A DNA stretch of 64,000 nucleotides from contig JAMXIF010000003.1 in NCBI GenBank assembly GCA_028583685.1, forward strand, positions 79,514,289 through 79,578,288, written 5' to 3'. Under the pieces are notes generated by a model. The model was not told the origin of the DNA. It saw nothing but the letters and a program-made list of their open reading frames with translations, and made no database searches. This DNA is from Petaurus breviceps papuanus. Taxonomy: Eukaryota; Chordata; Mammalia; Diprotodontia; Petauridae. Shown piece after piece: positions 11,868 to 24,564 of the stretch (position 1 is the first letter of the stretch; each line of letters begins with the position of its first letter). The position numbers and the translations under genes are program-made.

Positions 11868-12085
11868 AAGATAGCATGGTACAATGGAAATCACATTAAA
11901 TTGGAGTAAAAAGACTTGGATTTAAATCCAGGCTATCTTTAATAACATTTATTAGTTGCATGATCTTGAGCATATCACATAAATCCTCTGAACCTTGCTT
12001 TTGGTACCTATAAAATGGTAGGATGCTAGTACTACCTACCTTATGGAGTTATTGTAACAAACGTACTATGCAAATCTGCTGTTAT
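11868..12085 (+). mobile_element. MIR-type SINE
   Basis: 'Gatagcatggtacaatggaa', 'ttggatttaaatccaggc', 'ttgcatgatcttgagcatat', 'ataaaatggtaggatgctag' and 'actacctaccttatggagtt' follow MIR order. Confidence 0.8.
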
Positions 12086-12274
12086 TCCTACTGAAGAGAA
12101 TGGCCATCCCTGAGGAATTCACAATCTGGTCAGAGGACATAAACTCCCCATGGGAAACAGAGTGAATATCTTAGGAAATTGTGGATGACTTCATTACTTC
12201 TTGGAGAGTAAGCCTGGCTTAAAAAAATGGATGATACCCTTTCAATATTCAGAGCTTGATAGAGTTACATCCAT

Positions 12275-12462
12275 TTCTTCTCTCTCTCTCTCTCTTGCTC
12301 TTTCTGTATATATTCCATTTCCATTTTCTAGCCATATATATTATAACATATATATATACATAAATACACATGCATACTTTATATGTGGTGTTTCCACATA
12401 TATGTTTGCACACATTTTATATATAATATGCATATACGTGTATGTGTACACACACACCTTTA
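12275..12462. repeat. (TC)n then AT/CA low-complexity tract
   Basis: A (tc)n run near 12278-12300 is followed by tatata/cacaca mixtures ending directly at the LTR copy 2 start. The long open frame across it is an artefact of the repeat. Confidence 0.8.
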
Positions 12463-12464
12463 CA

Positions 12465-13605
12465 TGACTATAATGGCAAGCAAAGACGTACTTAGCACCT
12501 TGTTTCAGCTACTTAAGTATTTAGCACCTTGTTTGAGCCTCTGTGTGATTTGAAGGTGGGATGAACTTGTTGATGCAACATGAAGGGGCGGAACAGGAAG
12601 AACCACCATATATAAGGAGGAGCACAGCTGGGACAGAGCAGAACCGAGGAGGGGAAGGATTGTGGAGGCCAGGTACTCTGTCTGTCTGTTCTGTTGTGTT
12701 TGTGATACTTTGCACAGAAGCCCTGGGACCTTCCTGGAAGCCCTGAAAGAGCATTTTCTCGTTTTCTGTTTACAGAATTCCTAGAGGACGATTTCAGAGG
12801 CCCTGGAACTATGCTGATGATTTGTGTTGATTTTTCATATCTTGTTTGTGGGTCTATGTTGATTTCACAGGCAGATAGTGAATTGATGATGGTGGCGGCA
12901 ATGTGTATGAATATTATTTTGACTCTGTTAAGCTTTGTCTTTCCAGAAATAGAAACAGTGAAGAACTAGAGGTGGACTGGACACTGTGAGCTTCAGTATG
13001 GAATGGGAACTGGACACAGAGGTGAGAGCTACCTGCCTGTGAATCCATGGAGCTGAACCCATGGAAGAAGAACCATGGAATTCAGGAGCCAGCCTCGCTC
13101 CAAGATGAAAACACCTCTCCTTGTGTACTTAGTTCTGACTGACAAGATCATGATTTACTGTAATCTAGGGGTGGGAGAACTTTTTACTCTGTATCTTGTA
13201 CTCCTTAAAGATGATTGAGTTAAGGATGATTAGAAACTAATCTCCAATCAAGAAGAAAGAAGACTTTTTGACTGAGAGATTAAGAAAATTGATCTAGGGG
13301 TGGGAAAATTTAGACCTTTGAACTTTGTGTCCTTTATGGAGGATTGCTTCTTAAGGATGATTGGGTTAAGGATTTACTGGATGATATCTTTGGTTTAAAA
13401 TTATGTGGTCATTTTAAGTGAAAACCATGTTTTTTAAGTGGCCACTTTAGTGATAAGTTGTAATGTTATATCATTGTGAATGCTGTACTTTGGTTTTGCT
13501 TTAGTTTACGGCTGAATAAATAGAGAGTTCACTACTATGGGATCAGAAGCTTAGAGCTATTCACAGCGGCAGGCCTCTGGAGAGCTGCTTGGGCTTGGCT
13601 TTACA
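12465..13605 (+). mobile_element. Solo LTR, family A copy 2
   Basis: The start 'taatggcaagcaaag' and 'cttagcaccttgtttcagc' match copy 1. A TATA-like 'catatataaggaggagc', a poly(A) signal in 'gaataaatagagagttcac' (about 13515) and the end 'ggcttggctttaca' keep LTR order. It is about 1.14 kb. The outer duplication is not clear here, so the left boundary is approximate. Part of the 3' half is duplicated (about 13160-13400). Fossil, non-coding. Confidence 0.8.
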
Positions 13606-13629
13606 ACAATATTGCTATCCACACCAACT

Positions 13630-13775
13630 ATCTCTCTGGAGTTAGAGAACCCAGGCTCTTGTTTCTCTTCTGCTTTCTTGGTGACTTTGAGAAAGTCAGA
13701 ATTTATCTCTGCTTCCGTTCCTCAGCTATGAGATAAGATGGACTTCAATGTCTTTGTCTGTAAGTCTATAAGACA
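13630..13775 (+). mobile_element. MIR-type SINE, weak
   Basis: 'Ttggtgactttgagaaagtc', 'ttcctcagctatgagataag' and 'atggacttcaatgtcttt' follow MIR order but are strongly diverged. Confidence 0.55.
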
Positions 13776-13820
13776 AGGCCTTAGCATGGTGTAGTAAACA
13801 CAGCTAGTGACTTCAGTCTT

Positions 13821-13988
13821 CTTTGGGGGAGGGGAGGGGAGAGGAAGGCAAGGCAATTGGGGTTAAGTGATTTGCCCAGGATCACACAGCTAGTATTTGT
13901 GTTAAGTGTCCGAGGCCAGATTTGAACTCAGGTCCTCCTAACTCCAGTGCCAGTGTTCACTCTATTCACTGCTCTACCTAGCTGCCCC
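13821..13988 (-). mobile_element. tRNA-derived SINE (minus)
   Basis: The plus strand reads 'ggcaattggggttaagtga' through 'tagctgcccc', the reverse of the WSINE1-like element. Flanks ttcagtctt / ttcactctt are a near-perfect target duplication. The tail region has become g-rich (gggggaggggagggg). Confidence 0.85.
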
Positions 13989-14639
13989 TGGTTTCACTCT
14001 TATTGAACTATTCAGGATGCTGAACTGAAGCTCCATTGTCCCTTTTCTATTGGTTCTGCCTACCTTGACATGGTCCTACCAGGCTGTGTTTACCTTGATA
14101 ATAAGCAAGTGCCCTCATTTATGCTTTGTTTTCACTAATCACTGCCCATATAGCCTATTAAGTTTACTACTCTCCTTGAATTAGGATCACTTAATATTTT
14201 ACATCCCTACTTTTAAATTCATCTCTCTCCCATTCCCCACCCCATCACACAGAATAATCTTATTTCTGGTCTGTGAGTTCTTCTTCATTTCATCAGTTTA
14301 GAATGTTATTTTTGGTCCCACTTTTCTATATTCCCTTCCAATTAGGAACTGGGTTCCCAGCTTATCCTTCTACTCTACCTATGATTTGAGTCCCTTCTTT
14401 ACACTCATATTTCTAGTATCTAGATTTCCTGCCTCAGTACTCCACCCTCCACCGAAATGGACCCCTGATGTTTACCACTTAACAATAATATTGTAAAATA
14501 GTTATTCCCATAAATCATGTTTTAATTCACTTCCCTGCATCTGGCTGGATAAATACTCTGGTATTGGGATTAGTTTGGACCATTTTATTGATGTTCCTTG
14601 AAGTCTATTTGTCCTTTCTCCTTCTGATTGATTTCCTAG
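13989..14639. other. Unassigned sequence
   Basis: No gene or repeat family recognised. The text is pyrimidine-rich on the plus strand around 14200-14450. Confidence 0.4.
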
Positions 14640-14654
14640 GTACTAACCTTTCTT

Positions 14655-14799
14655 TTTTTTTGGAGGGCAATTGGGGTTAAGTGACTTGCCCAAGGTCACA
14701 CAGCTAGTATTTGTGTTAAGTGTCCGAGGCCAGATTTGGACTCAGGTCCTCCTGACTCCAGGGCCAGTGCTCTATTCACTGTGCCACCTAGCCGCCCCT
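14655..14799 (-). mobile_element. tRNA-derived SINE (minus)
   Basis: Reverse of the WSINE1-like element, from a t-run (A-tail) to 'acctagccgcccc'. A 15-bp target duplication gtactaacctttctt is exact at 14640-14654 and 14800-14814, so the insertion is fairly young. Confidence 0.92.
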
Positions 14800-14814
14800 G
14801 TACTAACCTTTCTT

Positions 14815-16815
14815 AAGATACTTGTACCCTTGTACTTGATTCTCAAATAATTTACCTGAAGCCTTGTTCTTATGTTTTGCATAACTCTAGAGAGCTTGAT
14901 GAACTCCCAATTTCAGCCTTCTCCCAGTCTGCCCCTATCCAAGTTCTATTCACGATGCTACTTATCCTATCTAAGCCTTGGACCTATGATCTAGTTCCCC
15001 TTAAGGGGTTCTGACAAGGTCATTTTAGTTATAGAGAATATCAAATCAGCCTGGAAACTGCATTCTTCAACCATTCTGGACAAATGGAAGTTTACCATAG
15101 TTCTTTGACATCAAACCCCAGAGTTCAATGTTCAAAGCTTCCTTTTATTGTTTTGTCGGGCAAATATGATTTGATGTGTTAGAATGGATTATTAAAAATC
15201 TACAAAGGAGCTTTTGTGGTCTATTGTAGACTAAGTAACCTTAGAAAAAAGCTTTGAATCTCAGTGATTTCATATTTAGGGCCTAAATTTGGATTATCAT
15301 GTAATTGCCTCTAGATTTTGTCATTATTTTCCTTTCATTTTATGATTTCCCCTCTTTCCTATTACTAAATGTTTCATTCTGGGGAAATATGTACTTTTCA
15401 TTTGTATGAAGATGTCACATTATTGATGTTCTCCTGCAGTGACCCATTTCTTGCTATCCTTTTGAAAAGGCTATTTAAATTCAAATTCAGAGATTTAAGC
15501 CTAGAAAAACTGTCTTTGACTTTGATTGTTTGCAATCACTTTCCTCTTTCTAGCTTCATGTTTATTCCATCCTGCAATTCCATTTACCAACTTCTTTAGA
15601 ACTTTGCAAATCTTCTACTTATCTCTAATCCATCCTGTTCCTCAGTGATATTGTTTGATATTATTTTGACATCTAATGTCAATCCTTCCCTGACTGACTT
15701 TAACTTAACTGATTATGCATAAATTACATGGCGATTTTGTTGAAAATGGAAGGTATATTAATTTTAGAAAATTATATATCACAATTTGTCGTAAAATGAC
15801 TTTAAAGAATTATGTAAAAATACTCTTATATACCTTTGGGATCTCTGAATAATCTTTTAAAAATCAAGCTATTGATCTGACAATTTTATTCTGTGTCAGA
15901 GGTGAAAAAAAAAAGGACCACAAAGGATGTCAACTACTGTATACTGTGTCTATACCTTAAAATTATTTTTGTCATTGTAAACTATTGAGACTAGGAAACT
16001 TGTTCCATTAACCTTCCTCCCCTCCCCCACAATGGCATGGGGGCCATCATAGTACCACAGTGGAATTTCAGCATTATCTCACATACAGTGGTCTGAAAGC
16101 ATTCTGTTTAGAGGGTAGTATCTAAAGAACAAGAAATCAGCTCCTCAATGTTCCTTACTGACTGTCTTTATTTCCTCAGTTTGATTTCATGTTTCTGGGA
16201 ATTCAACTTTAAAGTAGCTTTTATAGTCCATTAATATTTGTTCTGTATTTGCTGGGATGTGTATGCGTGTATGTATTTGACATTGCTCTCTGACCATTTT
16301 AAATCTATTTCCATTAAGATCACTGATTCCTTCATTTTGTATCTTATTCATGATTATGCTTCATTTGTTGGACCACATCCAACCTGGCCCAAGAGATCAT
16401 TTCACATTTACTTATGAAGACACTTTGATTTATATACAATGTTATTGATTCATACTAACTCAGAATGCTTATTACATTTGGTTATGCTAGTTGAAACATT
16501 GTGATCTAAGACCAATTTTTAATGTATTGATCATTCCTTTATTCTTCATATGTGTCTAGAAAATTGACTCTCAAAATCAAGAGGGACCCAGTTAAGTCAA
16601 TATGAACAGGGGACCTCAGCTATGTGCATGTGAGTGATAAAAACTGTTTTTCTCTTATTCCACGGTACATAATTTAGGAGTTCATATATCGACTATGTTT
16701 AATAATCTATCCAAGCAATCCATTGAGGGAATGAAGAAAAGATGCAATGACACTTCATGTCTATATTCACAAATTTAAGCAGCACGGTAATTATGATATA
16801 TTACATGTTTGACTG
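14815..16815. other. Unassigned 2 kb stretch
   Basis: I recognise no gene, repeat or RNA here. The AT-rich text with occasional short frames (for example plus 15369-15599) lacks any family motif. Confidence 0.45.
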
Positions 16816-16819
16816 CAGG

Positions 16820-17050
16820 AACCAAACAAGTCAACAAGCAATTATTAAATACCTACTATATAAAAGTATGTTAACTTTCTTATCTGTGTTCCTGGATTTT
16901 ATCTGTATAATTACTGGCTTGGATCTACAAGCTCACACAATTTCTATAAAGTGGGATTACTCTGTGCCAGGCATTAGGGTAAACACTAGCAATCATACCA
17001 TCACTTACAAGGAAATACCCAACACCACCCCCCTATATACCTGAAAAAGT
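16820..17050 (-). mobile_element. L2 3' end fragment (minus), interrupted
   Basis: 'Caagcaattattaaatacct' and, after about 110 unrelated bases, 'tgtgccaggcattagggtaa' are adjacent parts of the reversed L2 3' end. Something has been inserted or locally duplicated between them. Confidence 0.55.
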
Positions 17051-17116
17051 GACTGATTTAGCCTTAAAGCATTCTAGGACAAAAAGGTGGCTACCTTTTT
17101 TTTTTTCTTTGCTACT

Positions 17117-18333
17117 TGTAATAGTAATGAAATTTAAAGATCCCTTTGTATTGACAAGCTAACATGTACTTATCCCTTAGTGTCAAGCTAATTATATCAA
17201 GCCTCTGTTAAAGAAATAGAAGGTATGAACCCCTGTTGCTGATGTAACAGGAAGGGGCCGAACAGGGAGGAGCTAATATAGTATATAAGGAGAAGCCCCA
17301 GCTAGGAGAGTCAGAATTTCTTTGGGTAAGCATCATGGAGACAGAACAGCTGCTGCTGGGGAGAGAGAGACAGACAGAGAATTTCTCTCAGTGAGAATCT
17401 GTAGGCTGGGCTGCTATTGCTCGACTGAAGACTGAACTGAGAATTGAGAAGAACTGAAAAAAATAAGAACTGAGAACTGACACAGAACTCAGACTTGTGG
17501 TGGCAAAACTCAAACTTGTGGTGCCAGAGCTGCTGAAAACTTCCAGGGGCTAGCCAGAGCTGTCAAAAACTGAGGAAGCATGACTATGGTGCTGGTACTT
17601 TGGATGAATGTTATTGTGGCTTTGTTAATGTGTATAACTGTTATTGTGACTTTGGTAAGCCTTGTCTTCCCAGGAACAGAGACTGTGAGAGATTTGAGGT
17701 GGACTGGATACTGTGAGCTTCAATACGGAGCAGGAACTGCATGGAGAGCTGGACAAGGAACTGGGAGCTGTCTGACTTTGAACTCAGGTAACAGTTGGTT
17801 AGATTTGGGCAGGAGCTGGGACCATGGAAGAGGAACCATGGAAGCAGAAAGCCTGCCTCAAGTCAAGATGAAAAGACCTCTCTGTGGGTACTGATTAGTG
17901 ACTGATGAAATTGTCTGAGTAGGGACTGGTGAAATTGTAACTTACTTATGACCTAGGTGTGGGTGGCCTTTTGTTCTTTGCACTACCCCTTAAGAAGGTA
18001 CTGAGTGGTGACTGATGAAATTGTAATTTAATTGCATTCCATGGGTGGAGGATTTTGACTTTTGTACTTTGTGATTGAATTAAGGACTTTGGGATTAACT
18101 AAACAAATGTACTTTGCTTAAAACTATGTGCCCACTCTGGTGAAAACTACATGGCCATTTTAGTGTTAAGTTGTTGAGTTGTGACATGGTGAATGCTGTA
18201 CCTTGATTTTCTGTGAATGTTTTGCCTTAATTTACTGCTGAATAAATAGACAGTTCGCTATACTATGTAATCAGAATCTTGAATCTGTTCACAGCAGCAG
18301 TCATCTTGAAAGATACTCATACTTGGCTTTACA
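17117..18333 (+). mobile_element. Solo LTR, family A copy 3
   Basis: Starts tgtaatagtaatg and ends ggctttaca. The 5-bp ctact flanks it exactly (17112-17116 and 18334-18338). A TATA-like 'agtatataaggagaag' lies near 17281 and a poly(A) signal in 'gaataaatagacagttc' near 18240. About 1.22 kb. Its 5' third resembles copy 4 (31056-32160) more than copies 1 and 2. A run of 'gaactga'-like units lies at about 17425-17490. Fossil, no coding region. Confidence 0.87.
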
Positions 18334-18539
18334 CTACTCCACTGACTCTAAGATTTGGGGAGGAAGGAAGAGCTCTGGCTTTCTCCTTACATAATAATAA
18401 AAGATAATTCACACAAATAAGATTTATAAATTGTGTTCTTTATGAGGGAAAAAATTTCTAAGAGGTAAACAGTGTTAGTTTTCTCTCCCGGCCTGCATTC
18501 CAGTTTGTTTGTTTTTTTCTTAATTTATTAAGAAGAAAG

Positions 18540-18670
18540 ACATGAAATAATACAGAGTTGGCCTCCAAGTCAGGAAGACCTAGGCTCAAGCTGTACCTTT
18601 GGCATAGAGATTCTGTGATCTGGGTAAGTTACTTAAACTTTTGGTGTTCCTGACAACTCTCTAAGATTAG
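18540..18670 (+). mobile_element. tRNA-head SINE fragment
   Basis: 'Ggcctccaagtcaggaagac', 'ctaggctcaagctgtacc', 'gggtaagttacttaaac' and 'cctgacaactctctaagat' match the SINE type seen better at 24565-24780. Confidence 0.6.
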
Positions 18671-18739
18671 AAATTAGCAGACTGGATTGACAGAGGATGC
18701 TCCTTTATCAGAAGTACTCCAAACTAATAATATCACTCA

Positions 18740-18885
18740 TACAGTAAAATATAGATAGATGAATAAAATGAGAAACAGAAAGATGGAAAAATGGCTTACC
18801 TAGGGTCAAATAAATAGTAATTGTAAAAACGTGGATTCAGACCCAGTTCTTCTGAGTACCATTATAGTATTCATTTAAAACATTT
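18740..18885 (+). mobile_element. MIR-related SINE fragment
   Basis: 'Ggcttacctagggtcaaata' and 'ggattcagacccagttcttc' are decayed versions of the shared MIR/CORE tail. Confidence 0.5.
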
Positions 18886-20320
18886 ACGCCACCTTTAAAC
18901 TGTAGGAATTTCTACTATTTCCCCATATATACTGTGCCACAGGGAAATGCATCTCCCACATCCTTTCTAGAGGGAAGAGAGGGGGATCTACTATATGATT
19001 TGAGTTCAAGGTACTTTACTCAGTCACATTAAAAATGCTTTACAAGAGCCCCTATTTTACATGGAAAGGATTTCTTCATTGAGTTCTGATGTTTTACTAC
19101 CTAGTCCTTATCATATATATTTTTTTAATTCTTAGAGGAAGGTTTCCTGAGTCTATTTTTCCCTCTTTGAACTGAACTGCCTTTAAACAGAATCATTTCC
19201 TTAAAAGTACAGTAAAAGGGGGAAAAACATTATTAAAGAAAGGGAATATTAAAATCCTTTTTGACTTTCAATCATTTTCTTGATACTCAGAATGGAAACT
19301 ACCCCTTAAGATATATAAATTGGATTATTTGTTTGACAGACAAGTCTCCTATAATGCTCAGGGAATTAAGGGAAATGAAGTTGCCTTGAAAAAATTAACA
19401 TTTTTTAAAATAAAAACTTGAATAGTGAATATGTATTATATTTTCGTCTTAGTAACTCTCAGAAAATCCACATTGTGTCCAGATGGACTTGTGTACGGGC
19501 ATGCCTATAGACTCCCAAATTGCTTTGGGACAACACTGGGAATTAAACCCACAGAATGTATACCAAGGTGAAGGACATTTTTGGTTGCCACAGGGAGTGC
19601 CACTAAGTCTGTTCTCATTTAGCATTTTTATTCATAACTTGGAAAATGTTAATTAACGCGAAGATATTATGAAACAAAGAGTGGCTTGAAGAAACCATAA
19701 AAATACTTTAAAATTAAATAGAAAAAAATTAGTATAAAAACAAGAATTAATATATCTGAATAAAAACAGACCACTATCTCTTTTAATGTCTTACTCTATC
19801 TTATATATCTGAAGTTGTGATTTATACTTTTATCTTTTAAATGCTATGTAAAAAGATAAACCTCCTTATTACAGTTTTTTTCTTTACCCTTCTCTAATAA
19901 TTTCAGACATTTGCATGAATATTTTTTAACTTTTCCAAACCTAAGTCCACTTACATAGGTATGTAAGGTATATATGCTTCTGACTAGGCAGGCACTTGTA
20001 TATAATTCCCATATTATATATGAGGAACACAAGAGAGAGAGGTAGTATGATTTGCAACTGTTAATGATGTACCTAGTGCCTAGAACTAAGATCTTCTGAC
20101 ACCACTGGGAAGAGAAGGATCTAAGAATTATAAGAGAACAAAGAAGTAAACTAATCTTATACATGCCTGCATAGGAAAGATATCAACTGTACCTCTGACC
20201 AAAGATAGTCCTGCTCCATTTGAACAGCTCCAGTGTTAAAGAGGTCTCTATTTCCTAACATAATTTATTCCACCATCAATAACTCCCTTCTCTTGGATCA
20301 TCTTTTTATTTCTAGGTTTT
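18886..20320. other. Mostly unassigned; MIR-like scrap near 19985-20105
   Basis: Near 20005-20100, 'atatatgaggaacacaagag' and 'cctagaactaagatcttctg' look like a degraded MIR tail. The rest shows nothing I can name. The minus-strand open frame at 19844-20164 has no domain. Confidence 0.4.
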
Positions 20321-20324
20321 CATG

Positions 20325-20860
20325 ATATTGCTCTCTCCTGATTCTTCTCCAACAGATCTTCCCACTCCTCAGTCTCCATGGCTGGATCTTCTTCCATTGC
20401 ATACATACTAAATGTAATTATCTTCCAGGGCTCTCTGCCTTATATCCACTCTTCTTCCATACTATTTTGCTTTGCTATCTCATTAGCTCCCATGTGTTCA
20501 ATTATGATATTTATAATTCCCTGATCTATACATCCAACTCTAACATCTCTCCTGAGATATTTCACAAAATCAATGGCCTCTTGGACACCAGGAATTGGAC
20601 ATCCCATAGACATCTCAAGCTTAAAATGTACAAAAGAGAACTCACTAGCTTTCCCTTCAAACTCTCCCCTCTTCCAAACTTTCCTATTATTATTGAGAGT
20701 ACCACCATTTTCCCCAATCAGTCAAACTTATAACCTCAGTGGTGTACTTGTCTCCTCACCTTCACTGCACACACATATCTGATGTGTTGCCAAGCCTTTC
20801 TTTGTATATCTAGTCATTAGGACAGTGCCTGTTACATATTTAGAACTTAGTAAATACTTC
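20325..20860 (+). mobile_element. L2 LINE fragment, ORF2 C-terminal part
   Basis: The translation around 20467-20733 reads ISPEIFHKINGLLDTRN followed by TSHRHLKLKMYKRELTSF. This fits the L2 ORF2 stretch 'ISPELQ...NCLLDIS-TWMS-NRHLKLNMSKTELL' that I know from mammalian L2. The 3' end 'gacagtgcctgttacatat' and 'acttagtaaatacttcc' is the usual L2 tail. Ancient and non-functional. Confidence 0.75.
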
Positions 20861-20879
20861 CTTCCAAACTTCTCCTAAT

Positions 20880-21120
20880 TTTAGAATATATTACAAAGGA
20901 GTGAGAGAGAAAGAAGGGGATAGAGAGTGGTGGAGGGCCAAGGGAGGGGAAAAAGTATGGTAGATAAAGAGACTGAGAAAGAATTAAAAAGAGTTAAAGA
21001 GGGTGAAAAGGGAGGCATGCAGAAGTGCCAAGGGAAAGAGATGGTGGGGGGAGAGGAGATTGTTTTCCTTAAGTAAAGATGGTGTAGGAGGTAGGAAAAT
21101 AATAGTTGAGAAAACAAGTC
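20880..21120. other. Purine-rich stretch
   Basis: The plus strand is strongly A/G biased ('gagagagaaagaaggggata'). This creates the minus-strand open frame of 78 codons, which I do not consider real. Confidence 0.5.
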
Positions 21121-21399
21121 TTCATAGCATTTCTACAGGGCCTTCAAGGGAATGTTAAGCAATATGAATCTAATCAGTAAAGCAAATTGAAATTGGTTAG
21201 GGTTTTTGAGGAAAGACATAAAAGAGATCTGGGGGTAATTACAATTTTGAATATAAAAGAAGCATTTGTAAGGTTGGAAAAGAAAAATGTTAAATAGGAT
21301 AATTGATTGGTACTGATATATGATACAATAATAATTACTTGCATTCATATAATATTTTTTATTTTAATATTTTATTATTTCATTAATTCTTTTTTATAT

Positions 21400-23705
21400 T
21401 TAATTTAATCTCAATGAAATGTAACATCATTTTTAACATTCATTTTTAAAAATTTTGAGTTTTAAATTCTCCCCATCTCTCTCTTACTCCCACAGTCCCT
21501 CCTTGAAAGGCAAATAATTTAATATAGATTATACATGTGCAGTCATGCAAAATATTTCCATGTTAGCCATATTGCAAAAGAAAACAGACCAAAAAAAGAA
21601 TAATAAAGTTTTTGAATTATCCTTCAATCTGCCTTCAGACTCCATCTCTAGAGGTGATATTCCTCTGGAGGTGGATAGCATTTTCCATCATAAGTCCTTT
21701 GGAATTGTTTTGGACCATTGTATTGCTGAGAATAGCTCAGCTGATGTTGGTACAGTATTGCTGTTACTATTTACAATGCTACAATCTTCTTCTGATTCTA
21801 CTAATTTCACTTTGTCCATATAAAACTTCCCAGGTTTTTCTAAAAGGATCCTGCTCATTATTTTTCACTGCTCAATAGTATTCCTTCACAATTATATGCC
21901 ACAATATGTCCAGTCATTCCCCAATAGATGTCTATCTCCTTAATTTCTAATTCTTTACCACCACAAAAAGAGGTATTATAAATATTTTTATGCATTTATG
22001 TCCTTTTTGCTTTGATTTTCTTGGAGTACAGACCTAATAGTGGTATTGCCAGATCAAAAACTGTTGTATGCATAGTTTCATTGCCCTTTGGGCAAGGTTC
22101 CAAATTGCTCTCTAGAATGTTTGAAACAGTTCACAACTAAACCAACATTAGTGTCCTGATTTTCCCACATCCCCTCCAAGATTTGGCATTTTCCTTTTAT
22201 GTCATATTAACCAATCTGATAGGTGTGAGTTGGTTCTTTGGAGTTGTTTTAATTTCTATTTCTTTAATCAATAGTAATTTGGCAGCATTTTTTTCATATG
22301 ACTATAGAAAGCTTTGATTTCTTTTTCTAAAAACTAACTGTTCATATTCTTTGACCATTTTTCAACTGAGGAATGACTCATATTCTTATAAATTTGACAC
22401 AGTTCTCTATATATTTAAGAAATAGGGCCTATTTCAGAGAAATTTGCTGCAATTTTTTTGTTTCCTGTTTCTCTTCTAATTTTAACTGGTTTTGTTTGTT
22501 AAAAAATGTTTAATTTTACATTTTCAAAATTATAAATTTTGAATTTTATTGAATAAATTTTGTATTACTCACTATGTACAATTTCATAAATTCTTCCCTT
22601 ATCCATAATTCTGCCAGGTAAAATATGCTTATGATATCACCATTTATGTCTAAATTATTTACCCATTTCCACCTTATCACAAAATACAGTGTGAGTTATT
22701 GGATTATACCTAGTTTCTGACAAACTACTTTCCAATTTTTCGAGCAGTTTTTGTCAAATACTGATTTTCTGTCCCACGATCTTGGATCTTTGGGTTTGTG
22801 AAATACCATATTACTATGGTCATTTACTACTGTATGTTGTGTATTTAATCTATTCTGCTGATCTGCCACTCTATTTCTTAGCCAATAACCAGATTGTTTT
22901 GATGCTGACCACTTTGTAATATAGTTTCAGACATGGTACTGCTAAGACATCTTTATTTGCATTTTTCATCGATTTCCTTAATATTCTTGACCTTTTCTTT
23001 TTCCAGATGAATTTTGTTATTTTTTTCTAGCTGTATAAAATATCATTGGTAATTTGATCAGTATGGCAATGAATATGTTAATATAGATGGAATTGTAATT
23101 TTTATTGCCTTGACTTGCCCTACCCATGTACAGTTTAGATCTGACTTTATTTGTATGAAAAGTGTTCTGTTATGTTCATATAGTTCCTGGGTATATCTTG
23201 GCAGGTAAACTCCCAAGTAGTTTACATTATCTGTTGTTAACTTAAATGGAATTTCTCTTTCTATCTTTTGCTGCTAGACTTTGTTAGTAATATATAGAAA
23301 TGCTAATGATTTGTGTGGGTTTATTTTATATCCTGTAATTTTACTAAAATTATTTGTTTTAACTAGGTTTTTTTAGTTGATTCTATGGAATTCTCAAAGG
23401 ATGCCAATATATCATCTGCAAAGAGTGATAGTTTTGTTTCCTTATTACCCATTCTGATTCCTTCCATTTTTTTTTCTTCTCTTATTGCTATAGCTAGCAT
23501 TTCTAGAACAATATTGATTAAGTGGTGATAATGGACTTCTTTGCTTCACCCCTGAACTTATTAGGAAGGCTTTTAGTCTATCCCCCTTAAAGATAATGTT
23601 TGCTGATGGTTTTAGATAGATACTATTTATCATTTTAAGGAAAACTCTTTATGGTCAATTATGTTGGTAGTTTTCCTCATATTAAACCAGCTCTAAATTC
23701 CTGGC
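21400..23705 (-). mobile_element. L1 LINE, 5'-truncated, 2.3 kb (minus)
   Basis: Read on the minus strand, the segment begins inside the ORF2 reverse transcriptase. Around 23400-23600 it encodes a decayed 'GVKQ-SPLSPL' and, near 23420, LFADDI, the L1 version of the F/YADD catalytic motif. It continues to the ORF2 C-terminus (near 22230-22330, the 'MQIKTT...YHLTPVR'-type stretch) and a 3' UTR with 'agtcatgcaaaatatttcc' on the plus strand near 21540. It carries several stops and frameshifts. Length is about a third of a full L1, as expected for incomplete reverse transcription. Confidence 0.87.
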
Positions 23706-23714
23706 ATAAATCCC

Positions 23715-23960
23715 AACTAGCCACTATATGATATTTTAAAGTTTATAAAGTACTTTATAAATATTATCATATTTTATCCTCACTACTAACAACCCTGTGA
23801 GGTAGGTCATTATCCCCATTTTACAAATGAGGAAGTTTAGATTTGGAGAGGTTATATAACTTGTTCAAAGTCATATAGCTAATAAATATCTGAGGCTGGA
23901 TTTGAACTCATCTTCCTGACTCCAGGTCTAGTGATAAATCTATCAAATCACTTAGCTGCC
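23715..23960 (+). mobile_element. CORE/MIR-type SINE
   Basis: 'Ataaagtactttataaatat', 'ccctgtgaggtaggtcatta', 'ccattttacaaatgaggaag' and 'ctgaggctggatttgaactc' with 'cttagctgcctc' at the end give a nearly full body. Confidence 0.88.
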
Positions 23961-24560
23961 TCAATATTTTATATAATCCAGCATTGCAGGAGTAAACACA
24001 TTCCATATGGGAGGAATACAATTCTGGTTCTAAGAAAAAGAAAAGAAATTTCAGAGAGTTCAAAGAAAGCAGAACCCAAATGATTAAAAGCCAAGGAACT
24101 TGGGTGGGGGGAAGGCTAGACAATTTCAATGAGAAAAACTAGCCAATATGTCTTATATGGAAAAATGATGGGCAGAAAGAAAGTTGACTAGGAAAGGAAA
24201 TCTTAGTGATGTAGAAATTTAGAAAATGAGACAGTGATAGAATAAGTGACTGGGTAGTAAAATACAGCATCTAAATACAGTTCTTTACTACATCACTGGA
24301 GGAACTTCCCTCCTTGATTCAGATCATAATCATTCTCTGACTTCTTATTTTGTCTAAAATAAAATAGATGTTGTGGTTGAAGAGTTTGGTGACTCTGTGG
24401 GTGAGCCTTTCCAGATTTAACTAGGATGATCCTCAGACTATAAACACACAGCCTATCATGAAGCCTGTGCTTGCATTCCACTGGCAGAACCTTAAAGTTC
24501 CCAGAGGGCACCTCCATTTCTTGATAAGGCATAACAGGAAGAATGTAGTAGAAAGTATAA
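23961..24560. other. Unassigned sequence
   Basis: No repeat or gene recognised. The minus frame at 24293-24532 shows no domain. Confidence 0.4.
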
Positions 24561-24564
24561 AAAC

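Noticed and set aside
12201-12467. 88-codon plus frame
   Set aside because: Spans (TC)n and TATA/CACA tracts, ending at an LTR border.
17580-17894. 104-codon plus frame
   Set aside because: Lies wholly within LTR copy 3. LTRs are non-coding and the other copies do not conserve the frame as a protein.
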